DNA from: Blastomussa wellsi
Lineage: Eukaryota; Cnidaria; Anthozoa; Scleractinia; Plerogyridae
DNA: 64,000 nucleotides
NCBI GenBank assembly: GCA_947652115.1
Contig: OX393570.1
Location: 3,234,317-3,298,316 of the forward strand
Direction of reading: 5' to 3'
Numbering within the stretch: the first letter of the stretch is position 1; the number at the start of each line of letters is the position of its first letter. Under the pieces are notes generated by a model that did no database searches, was not told the origin of the DNA, and saw only the letters and a list, made by a program, of their open reading frames with translations. A program made the translations under genes and the position numbers. This document shows, in pieces, positions 11,937 through 22,300 of this stretch.

Positions 11937-12261
11937 GCATTTAAGAATTTTGTTATTATGTGTACATAATGTTACTATAGGTAATTTGTTCAGAAATTGT
12001 AATCAGCTCAACTTTATCTTGAGATCTACTGAAAAACTCAGCTGTATTTTGAGATCTACTGAGAAATATTTCAGCCAGTTGCACGTTTTTTGATAAGGAA
12101 CCCTTCCTCTTCATTTGAAATGGCATTCCTGGCTACTATTTATTACTGATAACAATGCCCATTCCTTCTGAGTTAATAACATCCACAACTTATTTTGTGC
12201 ACTCCAGTTGTGTTGACATGAAGTGAAGCTGCAGTTTTGCTCAATACAGTGTTTGATCTTT

Positions 12262-14914
12262 TTAAGCCAAGGAAGGATTGCTTGAATAAAGATTTGACTT
12301 CTCTGCTTGCTCTAAAGCTTTCTGCAGGTTGGTGTCAAAGAGTTCACACCTAAAGAGAGAAGAAATTAGTAATAATAAACCTTGAGTGTGCTTTCTTGTT
12401 GGCCCCCATGTTGCTATATGCATCTGTTCAGTAATAGATCACTGATGATGTCAAAATGTGGTAAGAACAAAAAAGTGGCACAGAGGCGATAGCCGAGTGT
12501 GTCACTGATGTTCTCGCCACATTTTTACATCCTCTGTGATCAATTACTGAACAGATGCTCAGGAACATGGAATCTATTTGTTAGACTCACAGTAACTGCC
12601 CATCAAATATCTGGAATATAATAGACATAAATTAGTGTGTGTGTCCTTTAATAGATAATAGGTAGGAACCAGTCAAAATGTGAGCATAATTGGGCTCATT
12701 ATATACATTAACTTACATGATACCAATGTCAACAGAGATGTCATGATCATGTTCCATTTTTCTTGGGTGGGATTTTTGGGCTTTTACGGTCACTAGAAGT
12801 CATGTCACGACAGACTTGGGAAAATTTCACTCTTATTATTAAGGAAATGTTGACGGATCAACACGATAATGACAGATCATGATGATCATGATACTTCACT
12901 CGTTTTTTATTACAAGTAATATACATATACTTTGGGTTTCACTTTCCAGTATGACAGGTCAAGACAGCTTGTGAGAATCCATTATGGGTTGTAACGAACA
13001 ACCTGGTGAACTGTCATGGTCCATCACAGGGCATCACCCTTGGTTGCGACCCATTACAGATCGGGTGAATTGGACTTAAGTACCTCTGCCCACCTAGTAT
13101 AAATACATGTGGACTTACCTTATAGGCATATCCAGTGAGTAGAATGGGTTTTTCAGTGCAAAATCTGAATACAACTCGTAAATCTTTTTGAGGAACATGT
13201 CCATTCCAAGTTGTTTTGGATCTGTCAGCACAATAAACTTCAAGCCTGTTGAGATTGGTCCATGGTTCACACTTGCAATATAATGACATGAACATAACGA
13301 CATAAAGCAAAGATCAGTTTTTTCCTTATGTCATTATGTTCCTACTATGTTGTGTTGTTCACACTGGTGACAAAAAACATCAATGTAAGGTCTTTGCATT
13401 TTCATAACCTTAGCGTTTTGTCGCTAGTGTGAACCAAGCCTAACAGAAAAATAAAATTGTATAAATATAAATAAATATGAAGTGTAACAGCAATGTTTGT
13501 CTTTCTCACTTTGTAAAGAACTTTGTAAATTATTCACATTTCTAGTAACAATCAGTTCATTGAGAGGAACGCTAGTCACGTCACTGGTGAAAAAATATGA
13601 GTAAAAAAAAAAACATGCTTTTGCAGATTAGCGGAAGGATTCACTGCTTACATCTCACCCTTACTTTATCTGTTGTTGATATAACTTACCTGTGTGAGTC
13701 TGAAAACAATGCAGTTTGAAGGAATCTGCTTCTAATGCTTCAATTCCTGAAGATCTCAGCTCTGGAGACAGTTTTGCAGAGATGGCATACAGCCTGTTGC
13801 AGATCAAAAAGGTTCGAATAAAGATTTACGAAAACCCTTACTTGAAAACAATACCCTGGACAGTGGAACCAGGCTGTTAGTCAGGGTTCGAAAAGTGGCC
13901 GTCCAAAATGCACAATGGGGCCTGCTAAAATGAACAATTTATAAAGCAAAACAAGGAAAATAAGACAATTTTCTGTAAGAAAAGGCCATCCACAGGGTGG
14001 AACAATACTATCCCTGTTCCCAAGGGAATAGCAAATATTCTAAACCCCCTCCTAGTTCCACCTTTCTCCATTACGAAAGGGGATATGCATGTGGTTCATT
14101 CTCCTTCCGTACCAGGCTCCATTAGACTGCAAGCCTGAATTTTCTATAAATTAGTTAAATTTACAAACTAGGGGGAGAACCAATCAAATTGGCAGGTAAT
14201 TTTCAATAGAACACAACCAAGTTTCTACTAACGTAAAATATACAGTTCTTCCCTATTTCCCATCAACTTTTATATGCCACCTCCCAGTCTCTTTTCTTCA
14301 GCCCACTGTTGAGTTTACACCCTTCCCCTTGCTCCCAGGTTCCCTCCCCACCCCCACCCCCAGCCTTACATATATACAACATGATCTTGAACTTCCACTT
14401 GATTAATTGCGACATCACACATTATATGCTTGATCACGCTTCTAGCCTGGATTTTATTAAATGATTTCAGGGCTTACTCACGGGTGGAACATGCTCGCAA
14501 GCATAATACGCTCATTTGTGGTCAATTTTGGTCGACCAAACTTCAGGGAGATTGGGTAGTTCTCCTTGTTTTTGATCACTTCCATTGCTTCTCTTCCATC
14601 AGGCAAACGTTTTCCGGTAACTGGCTCACCATTTATTGCCAGCAAGGCATGACCAACTAATGTAAAAGCACACAAATAATAAACTTAAAGAAAGAAAACA
14701 AGTTCAAGGGGTACTTGAAAGCAAAAGTGAGCCCAAGTTTACCTTTTATACCATCTCTTTCACCAAATATCACAACCAACTTATCATCTTCGCGTAGCGT
14801 AATATCTAACGGATAGCTAAATGTCTTTTCAATCTCACTTTTAGGCGTGAAATGGTCGTAATGGTAGATAAGTCCTCCGGCACGATTCAAAATGTACACA
14901 CTGAAAATTGCCAT
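12262..14914 (-). CDS. TRAPPC4: TRAPP complex subunit 4 (copy 1)
   Basis: Minus-strand gene with five coding exons: 14743-14914, 14482-14656, 13690-13793, 13119-13245 and 12262-12349. They total 666 nt and encode 221 aa, close to the family's usual ~219. The N-terminus [17 protein letters not shown], the core FGRPKLT..E..MLASMFH and the block [18 protein letters not shown] are diagnostic of synbindin/TRAPPC4. TRAPPC4 is a longin-fold core subunit of the TRAPP tethering complexes that activate Rab1 in ER-Golgi transport and autophagy. All splice sites are GT-AG. The start is 147 bp from the DNAAF8-like start on the other strand, implying a shared promoter. Apart from duplication the gene looks intact; a MITE edge sits just upstream of the exon-4 acceptor. 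Confidence 0.96.
12420..12558. mobile_element. MITE with GCATCTGTTCAGTAAT ends (copy 1)
   Basis: Terminal inverted repeats GCATCTGTTCAGTAAT and ATTACTGAACAGATGC, extending inward as AGATCAC/GTGATC and ATGTGG/CCACAT. It lies in TRAPPC4 intron 4. Non-coding. Confidence 0.8.
13260..13441. mobile_element. MITE with GGTTCACACT ends (copy 1, uninterrupted)
   Basis: Left end ATGGTTCACACT and right end AGTGTGAACCAAGCC are inverted repeats. The interior has ATGACATAA-type short repeats. It occupies the 3' end of TRAPPC4 intron 3; its left edge is about 15 bp from the exon-4 splice acceptor. The same family occurs at 20380-28581 (split) and 50991-51190. Confidence 0.75.
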
Positions 14915-15061
14915 CTTGAACCGTATTTTGCAAAGGGCCTGGCGAGAGTTTGAGCTTGCGAAGATGGCGTCAGACTTTGTTCAAGCTGCAAAATATTTCT
15001 CACTTTCCTGTCCTTTTGCAGAAGTATAAACCAGGAATAATTAAGCTCTTTCGAGAAAATC
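14915..15061. promoter_or_regulatory. Bidirectional promoter TRAPPC4 / DNAAF8-like (copy 1)
   Basis: Only 147 bp separate the divergent start codons. The interval contains GCGA- and CTTGCGAAGATGGCG-type motifs and no TATA box. It is inferred to drive both genes and is duplicated at 30018-30165. Confidence 0.6.
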
Positions 15062-15529
15062 ATGTGGAAGCCGGACGAGGCTTCCTCCAGTAGCGACGAG
15101 AGCGTTGAGGAAGAAATTTCCACTGGTAATTCTGAGAATTTTGAAACTGCCGCTAGTGCGTGTAAACTGAAGTCTGTGTTTGACGATATTTTCGCCGATA
15201 TTCAAGCCAGTATTCCAACCCTAGAATTGGAAAATTCCTCAGAGGTAAGTGAACAGCAAAATGAAGATATGCAATGACCGCTTAGTTATACTTTCACGTC
15301 ACCCATCCATTTGAGAGCTAAATTTATTAGTTTAATAATTATTGTACATGTTGCTTAGGCAACGCGAGGGAGCTTTTTTGATAAAACAGCAACCTTGTTA
15401 AAAGCAAGCTACTAAATGCACAGTCAGCAGCCTTAACATGAATCCTTCACGGGTAGCCATGTTTTTAAGGAATTATCTGATAATAAAACAAATATATAAA
15501 ATCTAATGATTTGTCTATGATTGCCCCTC

Positions 15530-15751
15530 TCTTTTTCAAAAGAAATTGTCAGCTCGTACAAAGAAGCCCTCACTCGGCTGGCAGGTGGAGAGGGTCGTCC
15601 CGTGTTGCCTGTACCGGGTCGGATTTCATTTTATAAATACCTTTATGCCAGCTGTTTTAGCTTGAAAGAAGCTTATCAAGAGGATGCTGATTGTCCCAAT
15701 TTCATTCCAGCTGGTCCTGTAAATTCTTATCCAAGCAGGGTGAAAGGGTAG
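15530..15751 (+). other. Open frame of unknown status in intron 1 (copy 1)
   Basis: An open stretch ending in TAG encodes about 73 residues with compact, protein-like composition ([16 protein letters not shown], then [20 protein letters not shown]). The plausible acceptor at 15538 is not in phase with exon 1, so it is not a normal internal exon. It could be an alternative terminal exon, a separate small gene, or chance. The duplicate at 30634-30855 differs by one residue (R to W). Confidence 0.3.
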
Positions 15752-16852
15752 ACTTGCTCCAAGTAGCTTGTTTGATTCACTACGCAGAGGGCGCAGCAGG
15801 GAGGGCGTGCAGGAATCAAAATGGCGAGGGAGGCCACTAGATATGGAGAGTGTGCGCCACCTTGAAAATCAAAATGGCGGTGCAGAACAAGTGACTTGTC
15901 TCGCCTGCAGCACACCACTTCTAAAAATCTGACGTCACCGGTGGATTTTTTCACCGGTGACCCCACATTTGGCTGTCAATCAAAATAGTGCACACGAACA
16001 TTAGTACGCGCTTTGCTGGCAAAGCTTGTGAGGTTAGCGCACTCTGCTCGCAAGACGCTAATACTTTTCTTGTTTGCTTGCTAGCCTTCTTAGCAAATTT
16101 GTCCAGACAAAAAGCAAAAAGATTGTCCACAATAAATTATTAATCTTATTAGACAACTTAGTTAGTTATGGGGTCGAAAGAATTGGTTTTGTCAACGCTT
16201 TGAAGAAAGTCTAAACAGTCACCACACAGCACATGATAATGACGCCAATTAGGAAAAAAGAAACCCATTCAGTCCCAATGACATGATGTCATTTCGCGGC
16301 AAAAATTGTCAACCAGAAGCGATTTCCTGCAAGTGACACAAGTCGCTTGTTCCGACTGAGCCATTCACGCGTTCCGTGATGTTTCTCGTACTTAATTTCC
16401 AAGCGATTTTGTTTGTTCGTGGGCAATTTCAAAACAACCTTCAAATAACTTTACCATGTCTTTCGAAAAACGAGCGACTTGTGGCAAGTCTAGATGAAAG
16501 GGGTGTCACAAAAACTGTGACCTTAGAGCTCAGAAACTAAGACCTTGAAAACTAAGAAGCTATTACCTTCCCAACCATAGAAAAAGCGTGATTTTTATGG
16601 ATGGTGAAAAGCATACCCCTGTTGAGCAGCACATCCTTAACAGCCCATGTATGGGAGAATATCCTCCCTCCTCAATCTTGCACTTTTTTCTAATATGTTG
16701 TTTATAAAAATATCCATCACCTACCCCTTCCACCACCTAACCTCTCCCAATTTATTTCATATGACCTTCTATGGGTTGAGAAATTCATACTTTTTTTAAT
16801 CAGTCTATAATTAACAATGCCCATGAGGCGAAGCTGAATGGGCTATTGACCT

Positions 16853-16884
<32 letters not shown>

Positions 16885-17098
16885 TAGTATCACCCAACTA
16901 GCAGGACAGAAAAGGCAATAATAAAGTTAGCAAATGCAAGTTGAAGAAATATTTATTTTTGGAATTAAACAAAAGAAAGCATCATGCTCGATTGCAACTT
17001 GAGGACTATTACTACTGGTAATAGTCCTCTAGTCGCGTAGCCAATTTAAATGCAGGATTTGCATTAGTCCACTAGTTGGGTGATACTAATATTTAATA
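16885..17098. mobile_element. MITE with TAGTATCACCCAACTAG ends (copy 1)
   Basis: A perfect 17-bp terminal inverted repeat at 16885-16901 and 17082-17098. The interior has a hairpin, GAGGACTATTAC/GTAATAGTCCTC. It lies in intron 1 of the DNAAF8 stub. Confidence 0.85.
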
Positions 17099-17547
17099 TC
17101 CTGTCTTTCAAATCTACAATGGCACTTAATTCCTCTTCTGAAAGGGTTTAGCCATGGAGAAGCATGAAATCCCTTACCGCTTCCCTGAAAGTGTGGAATT
17201 AACAGGTCAATGTGCATCATCTTGTCTAGACCTAATCGTCAAATTGTTACTTTTCAAGGAAAGCGACAATGATGAAGAACCAGTCTTGTACACAAGAGAA
17301 GCATGGCCACTATCACCAAATGTTTTATTGCAAACAAGCTTGCCCAGTAGTTCACCTGCCGCAAGTGCATCAGACAGTGGACTTTTTCTTGTCAGCCCTG
17401 ATGGTCATACAATAAGCAGTTCATCACTTTCTGATTGTGACCAGGTTTGCTCAAATCGCATAATCTGTAAAAAAAAGTCTTACCCTTCAGGCAACTTGAA
17501 CCCCCAAGAAATGCATAAGAGGCATAAAATAAGATTCATGCCAGCTA

Positions 17548-19080
17548 ATGTGGCAGGCTTTTATTAATGAGTATTATGGAGGAAGGAACGAAATAGCATT
17601 TCCCTCATTCCCCAATGTCTTGGAAAAACTTTGTACGGGTCCTATTGTAGAAAATTCAAATCCATGTAAGCCAATACAAGCTGCTGCTGGTAAGCAAAAT
17701 ATCCCCGTCACTTGTCCTTGTAGTCTCCTACACGGTGCTTTTATCCCTTGTAATACAATCTATGATCTTCAATGACTATTTTCTATGGAGGGGGACCGGG
17801 ATCCCAGGAGGGTAGGGGTGGGGCTGGGAGGGTACAGGAAGTGTTAGAAGAGAGGGGCTGGGAATTGTGATTCCCAAGACAGTGGAAACCAGTAGAAATT
17901 GAGAAAATTTTGTATCATTTGTTTATGTTTAGCAATAGACGTACCATAGTTCAAAGGAAAAGAAACCTCCAAGGAAAGGGTGGGAAGTTGGAGGTTAGGT
18001 CAACACTGCCCCCCCCCCCCCTAAATGTAGAAGGCTACTGCCCTTTCTTCTTTTCTCTTGCCAAATTGATAACTTTTACATGCAACTTACATATACTATG
18101 CTTTTACTAATGTTGACTTTTTCATCTCTCCAGAAGGTGAGTCACCAGACTATGGGCAGATTTACACCTTACTGAGCAGAGTAATGCGGGGACAGCCGCC
18201 ACCCAACCTCTCCCCTCTTGGTAAGTGATTTTCTAGATACAGTCAAATCCCCAATAAGGCAGCCACTTCTTGGGAAATAGCAATAGCATTTTATTAGGAT
18301 CTTTAGCTCTCAACTTGAAAAAGTCAGGCTCACTAATATTTTAAGTTATGCCACTGTGGCTTGGAAAAACTTATTAAATTAATGTTCCCCCTTCCTTCAA
18401 CAATTCACTTGATACAATATATCTAGTTTTTGATGTTCTAGGTAATAATATTTTGTGTAACTTTGAGTGAAAGAACTCAGTCAAAATTTTAGTCCCTTTA
18501 AATGGATAACCACATAAAAATAGTATTATGGTGTACAGTGGTGGATCCAGATGTCTTTCTAAGGGGGGGGGGGGGGGGATTTTTCGGCACTGGGGAGTCA
18601 GAAAATTGTCCGGCCCTTCAAGCCTTGAAATTTTCGTCAATAAGGGGCCCCGGGCCCCTCCCCTAGATCCACCACTGGTAAATCATCCATTTGATTTCAT
18701 ACAATGTAACTTGGGGTAAATCCCAGCTAAAAGATTTTTCGGTAATGATTCATTCTTGCTTCCTTGCAGATGCACGTGTCATTCTGGATCTGCTGGCTGA
18801 CGTAGAACATCAACTCGCAGGTCACGACATCAGTAGCCAAGTTAACTTCCTTACCAACAAATACAGAGAGGTGATGGCAAATCCAGGTGTAACCACTTCT
18901 TCTACCGAAAGTCGGCCCCCTTCACGTCGCAGGGGTCATAAAGCTGCCAATAACGGTTCTGATCCAGGCAGTAGTTCAGCCAAACCAAGAACACCACTGT
19001 TCTCTTTAAATCCCCTAAATGTACCAGTGCAGTTACTGAATTTAAAGAAACCAACTCCAGTTCCTACTTCTCAATCATAA
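17548..19080 (+). CDS. Small protein, duplicate with chimeric first exon (copy 2)
   Basis: Exons 2 and 3 of the small gene are duplicated at 18134-18220 and 18770-19080 and remain open. The original start exon was cut by the duplication junction at 17669. Instead, an ATG at 17548 in former DNAAF8 intron sequence reads in frame through the junction to the same phase-1 donor at 17689. The model totals 540 nt (179 aa), with about 41 new residues replacing the original Met. Whether it is transcribed is unknown: the original promoter is missing, although the DNAAF8-stub promoter lies upstream. The equivalent intron sequence at 32640-32786 has an indel that breaks this frame, so the new N-terminus has no sign of ancestral coding. 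Confidence 0.4.
18536..18677. mobile_element. MITE with CAGTGGTGGATCC ends (copy 2)
   Basis: Duplicate of the element at 11378. Here the ends are perfect inverted repeats CAGTGGTGGATC and GATCCACCACTG. The G-run is longer and an internal segment is deleted relative to copy 1. Confidence 0.65.
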
Positions 19081-19381
19081 GCATTTAAGAATTTTGTTAT
19101 TATGTGTACATAATGTTACTATAGGTAATTTGTTCAGAAATTGCAATCAGCTCAACTTTATCTTGAGATCTACTGAGAAACTCAGCTGTATTTTGAGTTC
19201 TACTGAGAAATATTTCAGGCAGTTGCATGTTTTCGATAAGGACCCTTCCTCTTCATTTGAAATGGCATTCCTGGCTGCTATTTATTACTGATAACAATGC
19301 CCATTCCTTTCCCTTTGTGCACTCCAAATGTGTTGACATGAAGTGAAGCTGCAGTTTTGCTCAATACAGTGTTTGATCTTT

Positions 19382-22300
19382 TTAAGCCAAGGAAGGATTG
19401 CTTGAATAAAGATTTGACTTCTCTGCTTGCTCTAAAGCTTTCTGCAAGTTGGTGTCAAAGAGTTCACACCTAAAGAGAGAAGAAATTAGTAATAATAAAC
19501 TTTGAGTGTGCTTTCTTGTTGGCCTCCATGTTGCTATATGCATCTGTTCAGTAATAGATCACTGATGATGTCAAAATGTGGTAAGAACAAAAAAGTGGCA
19601 CAGAGGCGATAGCCAAGTGTGTCACTGATGTTCTCGCCACATTTTTACATCCTCTGTGATCAATTACTGAACAGATGCTCAGGAACATGGAATCTATTTG
19701 TTAGACTCACAGTAACTGCCCATCAAATATCTGGAATATAATAGACATAAATTAGTGTGTGTGTCCTTTAATAGATAATAGGTAGGAACCAGTCAAAATG
19801 TGAGCATAATTGGGCTCATTATATACATTAACTTGCATGATACCAGTGTCAACAGAGATGTCATGATCATGTTCCATTTTTCTTGGGTGGGATTTTTGGG
19901 CTTTTACGGTCACTAGAAGTCATGTCACGACAGACTTTGGAAAATTTCACTCTTATTATTAAGGAAATGTTGACGGATCAACACGATAATGACAGATCAT
20001 GATGATCACGAGACTTCACTCGTTTTTTTATTACAAGTAATATACATATACTTTGGGTTTCACTTTCCAGTATGACAGGTCAAGACAGCTTGTGAGAATC
20101 CAGGATGGGTTATAACGAACAACCTGGCGAACTGTCATGGTCCATCACAGGGCATCACCCTTGGTTGTGACCCATTACAGATCGGGTGAATTGGACTTAA
20201 GTACATCTCCCACCTAGTATAAATACATGTGGACTTACCTTATAGGCATATCCAGTGAGTAGAATGGGTTTTTCAGTGCAAAATCTGAATACAACTCGTA
20301 AATCTTTTTGAGAAACATATCCATTCCAAGTTGTTTTGGATCTGTCAGCACAATAAACTTCAAGCCTGTTGAGAGTGATCCATGGTTCACACTTGTAAGG
20401 GAGCATTCATTTTTTAGAAGGGGGGGTGGGCCGGAGGAATCCAGGGGAGGGTCATAATTTTTTTACCTGTCCCAAAAGGGAGGGTCAATATAAATTTGAC
20501 ACAACAAAAAGGGGGGGTCACTTAATTTTTTTTAATATTATACAAGTTCATATAAACAGTGATCTTTGAACTCATAAGGTTACGGAGCTAATTAAATGAG
20601 CTGTATAAATGTCCCAGTCACACCAACTGAATTCATTTTAGATCCCATAAAACCTGTCACAAAATATAACAGTAATAACATCTTTTGTAACTGGAACAAA
20701 CTGTTAAAGATAATTTTGGTTTAATAACACAGACTGGTTTAATATCAAATGTCACAGACACAGTTCAGTGTCTGTCACTGATCAGAGTCAGAGTCACGTG
20801 GGCTCTCAGATGAGGCCAAGGCTGGTGGTAAGGAATCTATAATGTAGGCCTTTATAGCAGCTTCCGAGAATCGGTTGTCTGACTTGAGTGTATCATGCAA
20901 AACCTTTGCCTCCCTCCTTGATAAACTTGCTAATGCTGCAACGAAAATGTCTTCCTTCTCAATAGTTACATCAATGCTGTCATGGTTAATCATCGGTAAA
21001 ACTTTTTGCAGAACTCTTGTTTTTGCATTTTCCATCCTGGCCAACTTCCGTTTCATACCTTTCCTTTTGTTTTGCTTCCTCTTTCGAGCTTTGGAGGTAG
21101 ATGGCTTGAAGACAAAGCCCTTGAATGTGCTCTGTATAAACTCCTTTTTCTTTTCATCAACCTGAGCCATAAATGCTGAAACGTTTTGACCTAGCTCATT
21201 AAGTTTGTTTATTGTAGCAGAATTATAGTCATGGTGAATAGATTTTCCAGGGGAAAGTCGCCTACCACTCTTGTCAAAAAGGCTTTGATCCATGGCTACC
21301 ACTTCATCTTTGAGCTTGTTGACTTCAGATTTCAAGCTAGTGAGCTGGTCCAAATGTTTTGACAAAACAGCCACATCACTGGCTTTTGGAATGTATGAAG
21401 AAGTAAAATATTTTCCACATGCAGCTGGATTGTCTCCTTTTTTGAAATCCAATTTATCTTGCAGTGTCCCCACCTTTACGTCGGTTTCGTACTGTCGGCT
21501 TCTCTCTGTCATGAACTGGTTTCTGAAATAGCCGTCTGAATTGCAATAGGGCCAAGAGCAAATTACATTCTACCTTCAAGGCAAGCGCACCGAAAGAAGC
21601 AGTGATAGTAGTGATAGCAGTTCGCCTGGCTTAGAAAAACCGCCCGCTAAATCTGTCAGGTTTTCAGAAACCAACATGGCGGAACTTGAAGAAATCTGGA
21701 AGGCGCTGAAGACCATCAAAAGTAATACAGACCAACTCCTCGAAGATAACAAGGCTTTGCATAGCCAATACTCAGAACTTCAGAAGTCACTGGAATTTCA
21801 CGTAGCAAAAATTGAGGTCCTAACGACTGAAAATAAACAGCTAAAGAAAGAAGTAAAGAGTTTAAAGAAATCGCTGAACGAAGCCACCGATGAGCAGGAA
21901 TGTATAGCAGGCGACCTGGAAACAGCAATCAACCAAATTGACGACCTAGAGCAGTACACGCGTAAACACAACCTCGAAATTCACGGCATCACCGAACAAC
22001 CCCGTGAAAATATCACCCAACAGATCATTAATCTTGGAACTGTTCTCAATGTCGCGATTCGTGAAGACGATATTGATATCTGTCACCGACTGCAAGTAAG
22101 AAACGATGCCAACAAACCAAAACCGATTATCGTCCGATTCAAATCGTACAAAGCAAAAAAGGAACTGTATGCTGCACGCAAACACCTCAGAAACCAAACA
22201 TTTAACGGAGAGATAGTGTACATAAACGAAAATCTTACAAGAATGCGGCGTGAGTTATTCGCCAGCGCGTGGAAGCGTAAGAAGACCGAGCATTGGCATA

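Larger units (their letters stand above)
15062..17444 (+). pseudogene. DNAAF8-like gene stub: exons 1-2 only
   Basis: Exon 1 (15062-15244, 61 codons, starting MWKPDE) and exon 2 (17259-17444, 62 codons) duplicate exons 1-2 of the full gene at 30166. Both are phase 0 at their ends and stay open. Exon 3 and everything after it are missing, because the duplication breakpoint lies in the following intron. A transcript from the shared promoter would run into the next copy; splicing exon 2 to the small gene's exon at 18134 gives an early stop. It is best read as a promoter-bearing gene fragment rather than a functional gene. Confidence 0.8.
10238..17668. repeat. Segmental tandem duplication, copy 1
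   Basis: About 7.43 kb that recurs nearly base for base from 17669 onward. The left breakpoint falls inside exon 1 of the small gene, just after its ATG. The right breakpoint falls in intron 2 of the DNAAF8-like gene. Unit-start and unit-end sequences share only AGC at the junction, a microhomology signature. Copy 1 carries an extra 273 bp at 11085-11357 absent from copy 2. Confidence 0.9.

Noticed and set aside
17154..17567. ATG-started open frame taken at first as the first exon of the DNAAF8-like gene, with a frameshifted twin at 32256
   Set aside because: A good acceptor (TTTTCAAG) inside it at 17258 joins in phase with exon 1 at 15062. The part before it is intron, so the indel in the second copy does not matter.
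20875..21165. Plus-strand frames over the SAM-like C-terminal piece
   Set aside because: Shadows of the minus-strand coding frame.
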